A stretch of 64,000 nucleotides of DNA, taken from contig DATJBS010000012.1 in assembly GCA_035515235.1 (NCBI GenBank), positions 144,833 through 208,832 on the forward strand, in the 5' to 3' direction. Source of the stretch: JAMLHH01 sp035515235. GTDB lineage: Bacteria > Bacteroidota > Bacteroidia > Chitinophagales > JADIYW01. The translations under genes were made by a program, and so were the position numbers. Below the pieces are notes generated by a model. That model saw only the letters and a program-made list of their open reading frames with translations. It was not told the origin of the DNA and made no database searches. Positions 34,468 to 43,483 of the stretch are shown here, piece after piece; the stretch's first letter is position 1; every line of letters begins with the position of its first letter.

Positions 34468-34475
34468 CAAATATA
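34468..34475 (-). promoter_or_regulatory. Putative -7 box for the dihydroorotase operon
   Basis: TATATTTG on the minus strand fits TAnnTTTG and would start transcription about 10 bases before the ATG. No -33 TTTG at the right distance was found. Confidence 0.35.
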
Positions 34476-34670
34476 CTGATTAGAGTATTAGCTTCTAAGT
34501 CATATCTTGATTTTTTAAAGAGAAAACCATTAACATTTCATTCAATTTGTCACATCCTTCTATTTTGTATGAATTATTATTTTCAATAAAAATTTACAAG
34601 TACTAATTTTTTTCAAAATTGTACTATGTTTATTATCTGCTATCAATTGTAAGTACTCATAAATTTCATC

Positions 34671-35942
34671 ATGGAAAATCAAAAATCTAAATCGTATATA
34701 TTTCCTATTTTCATAATCGGAGCCTTGTTTTTTATTTTTGGTTTTATCACTTGGGCAAATAGTCAGCTGATTCCTTATTTGAAAACTGCATGTCAATTAA
34801 CAGATACAGAGTCTTATCTAGTGGGTACAGCTTTTTTTGCAGCTTATTTTTTCATGTCTATTCCAAGCTCTTTTATTTTAAAAAGCGCTGGATTTAAAAA
34901 GGGGATGTCTATCGGTTTATTTATTATGGCTGTTGGAGCATTTATGTTTATACCCGCAGCTCAAATGAGAAGTTATCCTCTGTTTCTAAGTGGGTTATTT
35001 GTGATAGGTACAGGTTTGGCTTTATTACAAACCGCTTCTAATCCTTATGTAACTATTTTAGGACCTATTGAAAGTGCTGCCCAAAGAATTAGCTTAATGG
35101 GAATTAGCAATAAAGTAGCTGGATTTTCTGCAGTATATTTATTAGGATCTTTGTTTTTAAGCAATATTGATGAGATTGAAGCTTCTTTAGCATCAATGGA
35201 TTTAGCACAACAAAATGTAGTGTTACAACAACTTGCAAACAAAGTAATTTTGCCTTATATCTTCATCGGAGGAGCTTTTGCTTTATTAGGGATTTTATTG
35301 TTTTTTATTCAATTACCTGAACCTAATGAAGAAGAAAATGAAAATCATATAGAATTGAAAGTCGCGCCAAGCGTATTAGGACATCGTAATCTAGTTTTAG
35401 GAGCCGGTGCTATTTTCTTCTATGTAGGTGCAGAAGTGATCAGTTATGATGCATTTAGCACATTTGGAGAAACTTTAGGATTTGCAAAACAGACCGCTTC
35501 AAAATTTGCAAGTCATACAGCGGTAGCAATGTTGGTCGGTTATTTTGTTTCAATAGTGATGATACCTAAATTTATCAAACAGCATACAGCTTTAATTTTA
35601 GTCTCTTGTTTAAGTATTTTGTTTTTGGTAGTGGCATTAAATACTAACGGCTATACTGCAGTAACATTTTTCGCATTATTAGGATTTTCACAATCTGCAA
35701 TGTGGCCTATAATATGGCCTTTAGCACTCAATGGATTAGGAAAACATACTAAAATCGGCTCAGCAATATTAGTCATGATGATAGTAGGTGGAGCAATTAT
35801 TTTGCCATTGATGGGGGTTTTTGCAGAGCTGATAGACTCTAGAAAATTTGGATTTTTAATTATGATACCTTGTTGGCTTTATCTAATATTTTATGCTGTA
35901 AATGGATATAAAACAAAGTATGCTAATAATAATGCAGTTTAA
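34671..35942 (+). CDS. Sugar MFS transporter of the FucP/NagP type
   Basis: The 423-residue inner-membrane protein has about twelve hydrophobic segments. Family marks include FGFITWANSQLIPYLKTACQLTD at 24-46, with the acidic/Asn-rich first loop, FKKGMSIGLFIMAVG, and GLALLQTASNPYVTILGPIESAAQR. Such permeases import fucose, glucose, N-acetylglucosamine or related sugars with protons. The substrate is not decidable, and no catabolic gene lies beside it. It is transcribed divergently from dihydroorotase with about 220 bases between them. RemB follows 87 bases later on the same strand. Confidence 0.87.
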   Translation: MENQKSKSYIFPIFIIGALFFIFGFITWANSQLIPYLKTACQLTDTESYLVGTAFFAAYFFMSIPSSFILKSAGFKKGMSIGLFIMAVGAFMFIPAAQMRSYPLFLSGLFVIGTGLALLQTASNPYVTILGPIESAAQRISLMGISNKVAGFSAVYLLGSLFLSNIDEIEASLASMDLAQQNVVLQQLANKVILPYIFIGGAFALLGILLFFIQLPEPNEEENENHIELKVAPSVLGHRNLVLGAGAIFFYVGAEVISYDAFSTFGETLGFAKQTASKFASHTAVAMLVGYFVSIVMIPKFIKQHTALILVSCLSILFLVVALNTNGYTAVTFFALLGFSQSAMWPIIWPLALNGLGKHTKIGSAILVMMIVGGAIILPLMGVFAELIDSRKFGFLIMIPCWLYLIFYAVNGYKTKYANNNAV

Positions 35943-36029
35943 TTTTCATCTTACTTATTAAATAATATTTAGCTTTATCGTTCTAATTCTTATTTTTATC
36001 CATAATTATAATTTAAACATTATCATCCA

Positions 36030-37733
36030 TTGAAATCAGCTTCAATTTTATTCGGGATACTATTCATATATACTATCAATTTATTTGGTCAAAGTGCGAC
36101 AATTCCCTCAGGTTCTCCATCTTATCATATGTTAGATAGATTGGAAATCAAATGTGGTAAGTTGATGGAAGGATATCATAGTGTCAATAAACCTATAGAT
36201 AGACTCGGAGCTATAGAATATGTAAGCTATTTAGATACGGTGAGTAATTGTGAGTTGTCTGATGTGGATTTGGCCAATATGGATTATCTGTATTTAGATA
36301 ATATGGAATTTAGTGAGAAAGGAGCGGAGTTGAGCAAAAAACCGATTTTGAAAGCTTTCTACAAGCAACCTGCAAATTTTTTAAGTGTCAATAAACCAAA
36401 GTTTAAAGCTGTTTTAAATCCTGTAGCTCAATTGGGTGTAGGGTATGATATTGATGATAAAACTGGAAATAAAATCAAGCAAATCAATACGAAAGGCTTT
36501 GAAATAAGAGGTCAAATTGATAAAATGCTGAGTTTTTATACCTTTTTTACATCAGAACAAGCTTTCTATCCCGGTTTTATTACTGATGAAATCCGTGCAA
36601 GTAAAGGTATTCCTGGAGCAGGTTATTATAAAGGATTTAAGAAAAATGGTTATGATTATTTTAGAGCAAAAGGATATATAGCTTTTACTCCTTCAAAGTA
36701 TTTTAGTTTTCAATTCGGTCATGACAAAAACTTCATAGGAGACGGTTATCGTTCACTTTTATTGTCAGATTATGGCAATGACTACTTGTTTTTAAAGATG
36801 AATACAAGAGTTTGGAAGTTGAATTACACCAATATTTTTGCAGAACTGACAAGTGAATATGATCGTGGACCTGATAAGCTATTGAACAAGAAATATATGG
36901 CTGTCCATCATTTGAGCTTTAATGTGAATAGATGGTTGAATCTTGGAATATTTGAATCTGTTGTTTTTTCAAGACAAAATAATTTTGAACTACAATATTT
37001 GAATCCTATTATATTTTATAGATATGTGGAGCAGATTTTAGGTAGCCCTGATAATGCAATGATAGGTTTTGACTTTAAAGCGAATTTTGCTAAAAGATTT
37101 TCTTTATATGGTCAATTGATGATTGATGAGATGAACATCGGTCAAGAGTTTGATTTAAAACAAGGTTTTTTCAAAGGCTTATTCCATCCAAAAAAATGGT
37201 ATGGTACAAAAATAGCAACTCAACTAGGCTTGAAATATATTGATGTTTTTGGTGTCAATAATTTAGATTTTCAAATTGAAGGTAATCTAGTACGTCCTTA
37301 TACCTACTCGCATAACGACGAAGTGACCACTTGGACCCATTATAATCTTCCTTTAGCGCATCCTTTGGGAGCAAATTTTACGGAGATAGTTTCTATTCTA
37401 AGATATCAGCCTACTCCGAAATTGTACTTTATGGCTAAACATATTAGAGCTATATATGGCGAAGATGAAAATGATTCTAACTGGGGTAAAGATATTTTTA
37501 CATCTTACAGAAACAAAGAGAAAACATTTGATAATTATATCGGACAAGGTGTAAGAACTAAACTTAATTTGACAGATTTGATTGTAACATATATGCCATG
37601 GCACAATATTTCATTCGATTTAAACTATCGATTAAGAAGAGTGAATAGTGAAATTGATGCTAGAGATCGTACCTCACATTTTATCAACTTAGCTGCTAGA
37701 TGGAATATTCCATACAGACATATAGACTATTAA
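36030..37733 (+). CDS. RemB / capsule-assembly Wzi-like outer-membrane protein
   Basis: The 567-residue exported protein has a signal peptide ending at about LFGQ. Its central part, AYGY-like strands, leads into FQFGHDKNFIGDGYRSLLLSDY, the hallmark block of the Wzi/RemB family. The rest is made of alternating amphipathic strands consistent with a large outer-membrane barrel (YDRGPDKL, ESVVFSRQNNF, RPYTYSHNDEV, RLRRVNSEID). In Flavobacterium johnsoniae RemB affects gliding; in E. coli Wzi binds capsule polysaccharide. The start is TTG at 36030, since no ATG gives the signal peptide. Transcription likely runs from its own upstream region. Confidence 0.8.
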   Translation: MKSASILFGILFIYTINLFGQSATIPSGSPSYHMLDRLEIKCGKLMEGYHSVNKPIDRLGAIEYVSYLDTVSNCELSDVDLANMDYLYLDNMEFSEKGAELSKKPILKAFYKQPANFLSVNKPKFKAVLNPVAQLGVGYDIDDKTGNKIKQINTKGFEIRGQIDKMLSFYTFFTSEQAFYPGFITDEIRASKGIPGAGYYKGFKKNGYDYFRAKGYIAFTPSKYFSFQFGHDKNFIGDGYRSLLLSDYGNDYLFLKMNTRVWKLNYTNIFAELTSEYDRGPDKLLNKKYMAVHHLSFNVNRWLNLGIFESVVFSRQNNFELQYLNPIIFYRYVEQILGSPDNAMIGFDFKANFAKRFSLYGQLMIDEMNIGQEFDLKQGFFKGLFHPKKWYGTKIATQLGLKYIDVFGVNNLDFQIEGNLVRPYTYSHNDEVTTWTHYNLPLAHPLGANFTEIVSILRYQPTPKLYFMAKHIRAIYGEDENDSNWGKDIFTSYRNKEKTFDNYIGQGVRTKLNLTDLIVTYMPWHNISFDLNYRLRRVNSEIDARDRTSHFINLAARWNIPYRHIDY

Positions 37734-37745
37734 ATCTTCAATCTC

Positions 37746-38819
37746 TTAAAGCCATTTTCTCCATTTAAAATAGAGTAACATTAAGATGGAAATAATGAGC
37801 ATAAATACTAAGCTGATATAATATCCATAATGCCATTCTAATTCTGGCATATTCTTAAAGTTCATACCATATACTCCAACTATAAAAGTAAGCGGAATAA
37901 ATACGGAGGATAGTATCGTGAGCACTTTGATGATTTCGTTCATTTTATTACTGACCGAGGATAAATACATATCCGCAAGCCCAGAAGTCAAATCTCTATA
38001 TTGCTCAATCGTATCAATGATTTGAATAGCATGATCGTATAAATCTCGAAGATACAATCGAGTTTTTTCATTGATAAAAGGAGAATCGCTTTTTTCTAAT
38101 TTAGTGATAATTTCCCTAATGGGAGATACTGTTTTCTTGAGGTCAATAAGTTCTCTTTTAATTTCGTAGATATCTCTTATCGCAAGTTTTTTAGCTTGTA
38201 TGATAAGTTGTTCTTCTACTTCTTCTATTCTTTCTCCAATTTTTTCAACTACTTCGTAATAATCGTCAATGACTAAATCTAAAATAGAATAAGCGAGATA
38301 ATCTGCAGAACCATTTCTAACTTTTCCCACTGTTTTTTCCATTCTACTTTTTAGAGTATCGAAAATTGTAGAATTACCTTCTAAGAACGTTATAACAGAT
38401 TTTTCATTTATAATGATACTTAACTGCTCAGATTCAATAACGCTAGTTTCTTTGTCAAATTTTAAAATCTGTACAACTATAAAAATATATTCATCGTAGA
38501 AATCAACTTTTGGTCTTTGGTTGACATTCAGTAAATCCTCTAAAGTCAAAGAATGGATATTAGCAACTTTGCCAATTTTTTCAATGAGAGCAAGATCATG
38601 TAATCCTTTGATATCAATCCATGTGATGTAGTCTTCACTTTGCAGTTCAGTGCTTTCTGAGAATTTTTTTAGTCTTTTCTCTGAATATTTCTCTGAGTTA
38701 TATTGAATATAATCAATTGTAATAGGTACGTCTTTTCTAGGACCCATATAAATCAAAGACCCAGGTGGCTTTCCTTTTTTTGTAGAAATTTTTGGTTTGA
38801 TGATTTTTTTATTTCTCAC
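37746..38819 (-). CDS. corA: CorA family magnesium/cobalt transporter
   Basis: The 357-residue protein has a long cytoplasmic domain (about 1-290) rich in charged helices, and two C-terminal membrane segments with the selectivity signature YGMNF between them. The end is basic (LLYFKWRKWL), as usual for CorA pentamers. It imports Mg2+ and can pass Co2+ or Ni2+. It lies directly downstream of crcB on the minus strand (30 bases between them), and converges with remB with only 12 bases between stops. No M-box-like leader is visible. Confidence 0.92.
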   Translation of the reverse strand: MRNKKIIKPKISTKKGKPPGSLIYMGPRKDVPITIDYIQYNSEKYSEKRLKKFSESTELQSEDYITWIDIKGLHDLALIEKIGKVANIHSLTLEDLLNVNQRPKVDFYDEYIFIVVQILKFDKETSVIESEQLSIIINEKSVITFLEGNSTIFDTLKSRMEKTVGKVRNGSADYLAYSILDLVIDDYYEVVEKIGERIEEVEEQLIIQAKKLAIRDIYEIKRELIDLKKTVSPIREIITKLEKSDSPFINEKTRLYLRDLYDHAIQIIDTIEQYRDLTSGLADMYLSSVSNKMNEIIKVLTILSSVFIPLTFIVGVYGMNFKNMPELEWHYGYYISLVFMLIISILMLLYFKWRKWL

Positions 38820-38849
38820 TATCCAGCTTTTTTATAGACGGTTTGTAAT

Positions 38850-39230
38850 TTAAGATAATACTGATTTCATCAATACTAATCCAGACCAAGTCGAGAGCAA
38901 TCCTATTGTAATGCTTGAAGTTACATACAAAAGGGCTATAGTGTAATGATTGTTTTGAATCAAATGAATGCTTTCAAATGAAAAGGCAGAGAAGGTAGTA
39001 AATCCTCCTAAAATACCGGTTAATAAAAACAATTTAAAACTATCTGACCAAAGGTTTCCTGTAATCATCTGGAACAAAATACCCATTAAAAAACAGCCTA
39101 AAACATTTACGATAAACGTTCCTAAAGGAAAGTTTTTGTATTGATATGATAAAGTTAAATAGGAAATGATAAATCTTGCAATTCCTCCTATTGCACTACC
39201 TAAACCTATTAGCCCTATCCATTTAATCAT
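38850..39230 (-). CDS. crcB: Fluoride exporter CrcB/FluC
   Basis: The 126-residue protein with four membrane segments carries the Fluc signatures GSAIGGIARFIISY near the N-terminus, FPLGTFIVNVLGCFLMG (35-51), and LTGILGGFTTFSAFSFE (70-86), which holds the Phe and Thr residues lining the fluoride path. It works as an antiparallel dimer that lets F- leave the cell. It is co-oriented with corA and the thioredoxin-fold genes. No fluoride riboswitch is evident in the 80 bases upstream, which instead hold a terminator hairpin. Confidence 0.92.
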   Translation of the reverse strand: MIKWIGLIGLGSAIGGIARFIISYLTLSYQYKNFPLGTFIVNVLGCFLMGILFQMITGNLWSDSFKLFLLTGILGGFTTFSAFSFESIHLIQNNHYTIALLYVTSSITIGLLSTWSGLVLMKSVLS

Positions 39231-39250
39231 TTGCTAAAGATATTCTTTTT

Positions 39251-39288
39251 AATAAAAAAAGCATCTGAACAATTAGAACAGATGCTTT
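39251..39288 (-). terminator. Intrinsic terminator of the thioredoxin-fold pair
   Basis: 10-bp perfect stem (39258-39267 with 39279-39288), then a run of T on the minus strand, between the thioredoxin-like gene and crcB. Confidence 0.8.
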
Positions 39289-39310
39289 ATGATTTGAATC
39301 TTTTGAGAAA

Positions 39311-39889
39311 TTATTTTTGACCTCTTTGGTACTTTTGTCTATATTCTTCCCAATTCCCATTATTAGGTTCTAAGTATTTCTTTTGACCTAGGAAATTAAC
39401 GATAGGTTCAAACTCTTCAGGTTTTACAAATCCACTAATAGGAGTAATAATCTCGAAGTTAGAATTTAAAAAGATGAAAGTAGGGTAGGACATTTTTCCT
39501 TGCATAAATTCAGCTGCTAATTGATGATAGCCATTTCTACCTTCTGGTACAAAAGTGAATTCATGTCCTCTAAACGTAACCGGTGCTTTACCTTCCGCAT
39601 CAAATTTTACAGGATAAAAATACTTATTCATTAATTCAGCAACAGTTGGATCTGCAAAAGTTTGTTTATCCATTACCTTACACCATCCACACCATGAGGT
39701 ATAGAAGTCAATAAAGATGTTTTTTGGATTTTCATCAGTTTCAGCTCTTTTTGCTGCTTCTTCAAAAGTCATCCATTGAATACCATCTGAAGAATTGGCT
39801 TCAGGTTGAGCTTCAGTTGATTTTGCATTGCACGATAAAAATGTCCATGCAAACGAAATCGATAATAGAAATTTTAAAATATTATTCAT
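39311..39889 (-). CDS. Thioredoxin-fold lipoprotein (DUF255/thioredoxin_7 type), CGWC
   Basis: The 192-residue protein starts at ATG 39889 and has lipobox TFLSC (Cys20), so it is anchored in an envelope membrane. The redox site is Cys67-Gly-Trp-Cys70 in FYTSWCGWCKVMD. The segment FADPTVAELMNKYFYPVKFDAEGK is typical of periplasmic thiol-disulfide proteins of this type, and KMSYPTFIFL supplies the cis-Pro. It probably reduces or isomerises disulfides outside the cytoplasm. A longer GTG start at 39904 would overlap the upstream gene and adds nothing. It forms a tandem pair with the next gene, four bases away. Confidence 0.87.
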   Translation of the reverse strand: MNNILKFLLSISFAWTFLSCNAKSTEAQPEANSSDGIQWMTFEEAAKRAETDENPKNIFIDFYTSWCGWCKVMDKQTFADPTVAELMNKYFYPVKFDAEGKAPVTFRGHEFTFVPEGRNGYHQLAAEFMQGKMSYPTFIFLNSNFEIITPISGFVKPEEFEPIVNFLGQKKYLEPNNGNWEEYRQKYQRGQK

Positions 39890-39893
39890 ACAA

Positions 39894-40457
39894 TTATTTT
39901 CCACTGCTTAAGTAATCTTGCCAAGATTTGTTTTTGTAAATACCATCACCATAAAATTTAGCTAAAGATGTCATAGCGTCTACATCTTTAAATCCAGGGA
40001 ATGCTTGAAGTTTATCCATATTATTATCTAATATGACGATTGTAGGATATCCAATTCTACCATTCACATTTCCCCAATCCCATGCTAATTGATGGACATT
40101 TCTGTTGTTTATTTTTTGAACATCATATACTTTGTCCTTAAAAGTAACAGACTGTTGAGCTTCTGCGTCAAATTTTAAAACATAGAAATTTTTATTGATA
40201 TAGCTAATTAAAGTAGGGTCTGAAAATGTGCTTTCATCCATCTTCTTGCACCATACACACCATGAAGTATACAAGTCTACAATAACAGGCTTAGGTGTAA
40301 TTTTTTGAGCTACAGTGATTTCATCTAATGTCATCCATTTAATATTGCCGCTTGTTTGTTCTACTTCTTCTACTGACTTCATAAAAGCCATGGAGAAGGT
40401 AGAAGCTGCCAAAACAATAGGGAATATCAATAACCAAGTGTAATTTTTATTTTTCAT
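39894..40457 (-). CDS. Thioredoxin-fold exported protein, CVWC
   Basis: A paralogue of the preceding protein, first in the pair. From ATG 40457 it has 187 residues with an N-terminal membrane anchor or signal (about 6-26) and the redox site Cys67-Val-Trp-Cys70 in LYTSWCVWCKKMDESTF. The GRIGYPTIVIL segment carries the cis-Pro. The rest parallels the CGWC protein (FSDPTLISYINKNFYVLKFDAEAQ). Both proteins share the IKWMTLDE / IQWMTFEEA opening, which shows duplication. A frame extension to 40505 is rejected because it lies beyond a TAATTTTG promoter box and disrupts the signal. It is divergent from ubiX. Confidence 0.87.
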   Translation of the reverse strand: MKNKNYTWLLIFPIVLAASTFSMAFMKSVEEVEQTSGNIKWMTLDEITVAQKITPKPVIVDLYTSWCVWCKKMDESTFSDPTLISYINKNFYVLKFDAEAQQSVTFKDKVYDVQKINNRNVHQLAWDWGNVNGRIGYPTIVILDNNMDKLQAFPGFKDVDAMTSLAKFYGDGIYKNKSWQDYLSSGK

Positions 40458-40481
40458 TTGTCCGGTTTGTACATCAAATAA

Positions 40482-40489
40482 CAAAATTA
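40482..40489 (-). promoter_or_regulatory. Putative -7 box of the thioredoxin-fold pair
   Basis: TAATTTTG on the minus strand fits TAnnTTTG; transcription would start near 40475, about 18 bases before the ATG at 40457. A TTTG at 40506-40503 is present but the spacing (13) is short of the usual 19. Confidence 0.35.
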
Positions 40490-40549
40490 ATACCAACTTT
40501 GTCAAAGATTATAGTAATTATTTTTTATTTAGTTCAAAACTCATCCAAA

Positions 40550-41110
40550 GTGGGAAGGAAAATTGTCATAGCAATCACCGGAGCAAGTGGTTCAATTTAC
40601 GCTAAGTGTTTGATAGATTCATTGTTAGAGATTCCTGAGCAGTGGGAGAGTATAGGTTTACTGATGTCTAAAAATGCTCGACAAGTTTGGGAAACAGAAT
40701 TAGGAAATAAAGACTACGAAAATATTCCTTTCACATTATTTGAGAAATATGACTTCAATGCACCTTTCGCGTCAGGTTCTGCAGATTATGATACTATGAT
40801 TGTTATTCCATGTTCTATGGGTACACTTGGTCGAATTGCTCAAGGAATTTCTGATGATTTACTGACTCGTGCAGCAGATGTCATATTAAAGGAGAGAAGG
40901 AAATTAATTTTGGTAACTAGAGAAACACCCTTGAATCAAATTCACATACAAAACATGCTGACCATCACTCAATGTGGAGGTGTAATTTGTCCTGCTAGTC
41001 CATCTTTCTACAGTCAACCGACCACCATGGATGAAATGGCTAAAACGGTTTCAGACAGAGTAGTGAATTTGGCTGGTTTAAGTATCAAATCCTATAAATG
41101 GGGAGAGTGA
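40550..41110 (+). CDS. ubiX: Flavin prenyltransferase UbiX
   Basis: Makes the prenylated FMN cofactor used by UbiD decarboxylases. From GTG 40550 the 186-residue product begins VGRKIVIAITGASGSIYAK, the canonical UbiX opening. It continues through MIVIPCSMGTLGRIAQGISDDLLTRAADV and RRKLILVTRETPLNQIHIQNML, the flavin- and phosphate-binding blocks. A frame extension back to a TTG at 40499 is hydrophobic and unlike the family, so the GTG is preferred. The protein is cytoplasmic. No ubiD partner is in the window. It is divergent from the thioredoxin-fold genes with 92 bases between starts. Confidence 0.9.
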   Translation: MGRKIVIAITGASGSIYAKCLIDSLLEIPEQWESIGLLMSKNARQVWETELGNKDYENIPFTLFEKYDFNAPFASGSADYDTMIVIPCSMGTLGRIAQGISDDLLTRAADVILKERRKLILVTRETPLNQIHIQNMLTITQCGGVICPASPSFYSQPTTMDEMAKTVSDRVVNLAGLSIKSYKWGE

Positions 41111-41185
41111 TTTCTGTCCTTAATTTACGTAGTGTATATTTTTAGAATATTTTTTAAATAAGGTAGCAATTTCATCATACTATTG

Positions 41186-41193
41186 TATTTTTG
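41186..41193 (+). promoter_or_regulatory. Putative -7 box of the PorP/SprF-OmpA gene
   Basis: TATTTTTG fits TAnnTTTG and would leave a leader of about 90 bases. No -33 TTTG at the expected distance. Confidence 0.3.
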
Positions 41194-41290
41194 TATTTAG
41201 GAGATATATTTAAAGTAAGCAGACTTTATATTACTCTTGCAACTTTTATGTTTTAGATGAGTATAAAACAAAAAATATAGATATTAGAGT

Positions 41291-42934
41291 ATGAATAAAA
41301 TATTGACACTTGTTGGTTGTTTGGTGCTTTTGCCATTATTAGTAAAAGGTCAGGATTTTCATTGGAGTTTGATTCATTTAAACCCAGTTTACTTAAATCC
41401 TGCAAATACTGGATTTGCCAAGAAAAAAAATAGAGTAACAGGAATATATAGAGATCAATGGAGAGCTGCTCCTGTTCCATATAGCACAACAAATATTGCC
41501 TACGATAGAAATTTATTTCAAAGTGAAAGTGGTTGGAGAGTAGGACTTGGAGCTCAATTATTATATGATAAAGCTGGAGATGGTGCATTAACTACATTCA
41601 GGCCTGCGATAACAGCCGCTTTAGGTAAATTCTTTAATGATAATAAACAAGTCGTTCAATTAGGAATTAGTGGGGCTTATGCAAGAAAACAAATAGATTT
41701 TTCTAAGCTAAGTTTCGACTCTCAATTTGATGGAGTAAATTATAATCCAAGTTTATCTAATGGCGAACAAATTGCTGGAGATAAAGCTGGCTATTTTGAT
41801 TTAGGAGTAGGATTGAATTTTAATTCTAAATTGAAAACTATGGGTTCTATAGATGTGGGCTTTTCTGCATTTAATCTTACAAGTCCTAATTATAGTTTTC
41901 TTTCAGGATCTGAAGCGAATGTAGAGCCAAGAATGATGGTCTATACAAAAGCAAATATCGATTTAGGTAAATCTAACTGGACATTTAATCCAGGAGTTTA
42001 CTATCAAAACCAAAATAAAGCTCAAGAAACTCTTGTTCAATCTATTTTTGGAGTAAAGCTAGGAGAGGCTAAGGTAACAGAATTGCAATTTGGTCCAGGA
42101 TATCGTATCGGAGATGCAGTCGTAGGTTATGTAGGTTTGAATTGGAAAGATTTGAAAATAGGATTTGCATTTGATGGAAACGTTTCAGATTTCAAAACTG
42201 CTACTAATGGAAGAGGCGCATATGAATTAGCGTTGAATTACGAGTGGGAGAAAAAGAAAAAACCTGAACCAGAATTGTTTGAACCACCAATCGAAGAAGA
42301 AATAGTAGTAGAGGAAGAAATCGAAGAACCTTTAGTAGTAGAAGTTCCAGAAGTACCATTCGAAATTGAATTGCCAAAAATCTCTAAAGTAGATTCACTT
42401 ACAGAGTCACTACGATTGAGAGCAGCAGTAGAATTGTTCTATGCAAATGATCAACCTAATCCAAGAACTAGAGATACCACTACTAAAGTATCTTACGACG
42501 AGACATATGCTACTTACATTAATGATTTAGATAAAATTACTAATGATCAAGATTCTAAATTTGCTGCAAAAGTCAAATCTTCTAATGACCAATTAGATAA
42601 GTTACTTGCAGATATCAAGGATTTGTTATCTGAAGGAAAAAGTATCGTAGCTGAAGTGAGAGGATTTGCTTCTCCAATTGCAAGCTCTGAATATAACGTG
42701 AAATTGACAAAACGTAGAGCAGTTGCATTGATTAACTATTTGAAGAAATGGGATAATGGAGCTTTATTGCCTTACATCGAAAACGGACAGTTAGATTTTG
42801 ATCAGAGAGCTTACGGTGCAGCACAAGCAGGAGATGAAGTCAGTGGAGATCCAAAAGACAAACAGAACTCAGTGTATAGCACTGATGCTGCCTATGAAAG
42901 AAGAGTAGAGCTGAAAGTCATCGAGGTGAAATAA
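41291..42934 (+). CDS. PorP/SprF-family type IX secretion membrane protein fused to an OmpA-like domain
   Basis: The 547-residue protein has a signal peptide ending at VKGQD and a PorP/SprF beta-barrel domain (about 22-310). Its marks are NPVYLNPANTGFAKKKNRVTGIYRDQW near the start and YRIGDAVVGYVGLNWKDLKIGFAFD. A very acidic Pro/Glu/Val linker follows at about 318-360 (PEPELFEPPIEEEI). The C-terminal OmpA-like peptidoglycan-binding domain spans about 440-547, with VRGFASPIASSEYNVKLTKRRA and the final RRVELKV. PorP/SprF proteins bind sorting-domain cargo at the cell surface, and the OmpA domain would tie the barrel to the wall. In the classic systems PorP and the OmpA-type PorE are separate. 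It is a single gene with a terminator. Confidence 0.88.
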   Translation: MNKILTLVGCLVLLPLLVKGQDFHWSLIHLNPVYLNPANTGFAKKKNRVTGIYRDQWRAAPVPYSTTNIAYDRNLFQSESGWRVGLGAQLLYDKAGDGALTTFRPAITAALGKFFNDNKQVVQLGISGAYARKQIDFSKLSFDSQFDGVNYNPSLSNGEQIAGDKAGYFDLGVGLNFNSKLKTMGSIDVGFSAFNLTSPNYSFLSGSEANVEPRMMVYTKANIDLGKSNWTFNPGVYYQNQNKAQETLVQSIFGVKLGEAKVTELQFGPGYRIGDAVVGYVGLNWKDLKIGFAFDGNVSDFKTATNGRGAYELALNYEWEKKKKPEPELFEPPIEEEIVVEEEIEEPLVVEVPEVPFEIELPKISKVDSLTESLRLRAAVELFYANDQPNPRTRDTTTKVSYDETYATYINDLDKITNDQDSKFAAKVKSSNDQLDKLLADIKDLLSEGKSIVAEVRGFASPIASSEYNVKLTKRRAVALINYLKKWDNGALLPYIENGQLDFDQRAYGAAQAGDEVSGDPKDKQNSVYSTDAAYERRVELKVIEVK

Positions 42935-42960
42935 TCTTTATAAAACACATCATAAAATTA

Positions 42961-42991
42961 AATCCTCATCTATTTAGATGGGGATTTTTTT
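42961..42991 (+). terminator. Intrinsic terminator of the PorP/SprF-OmpA gene
   Basis: 11-bp stem with one G-U pair (42961-42971 with 42976-42986), a four-base loop and a T run to 42991. Confidence 0.85.
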
Positions 42992-43483
42992 GTCGAAAAA
43001 AAATCAGAATTTGTTGATAGAGTACTGGGATATTAAACGATGATTTTAATTATACTCCTTAATTAATGTATCTGTAAACTTTCGTCATTACGACGAAAGA
43101 GAAGTCTCTAGTGATAATTCCTGTATTGAGCCTTTTATGAAGAGTATTATAGATAGATTGTTTCGGTTCTCAAAAAATACGAAACTATTAATGTATTTGT
43201 TTATTCAGTAATAAAAGAATATTGTAATCATCTTTATTCAATTCTAAGATATTTATTTGAAGGGATGATTGTCCAATACTCAGTAATAGTGCTGAATTTA
43301 TTTCATAACTGATTGAAATCTAGAACATTTTTAAACTGAGTCTGTCGAATGCACAGAATGAAATAACTATCCAATTTTATGTTTAGTTGAATATGAATTG
43401 TGATTAGTAATAGTAAAATAACCATACTAATTTAATATGTACGAAAATATTGTTGAACTTTAGTATCATATAAAGCCAATAGA
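42992..43483. other. Non-coding region with a palindromic element
   Basis: About 490 AT-rich bases without a gene. A perfect 8-bp hairpin CTTTCGTC/GACGAAAG with loop ATTAC lies at 43079-43099. It resembles the CATT..GACGAA repeat elements seen elsewhere in the window (47.8 kb, 63.1 kb). The rest is featureless. Confidence 0.45.

Noticed and set aside
39231..39310. Fluoride riboswitch for crcB
   Set aside because: The 80 bases hold a terminator hairpin for the upstream thioredoxin gene and no recognisable fluoride-aptamer core.
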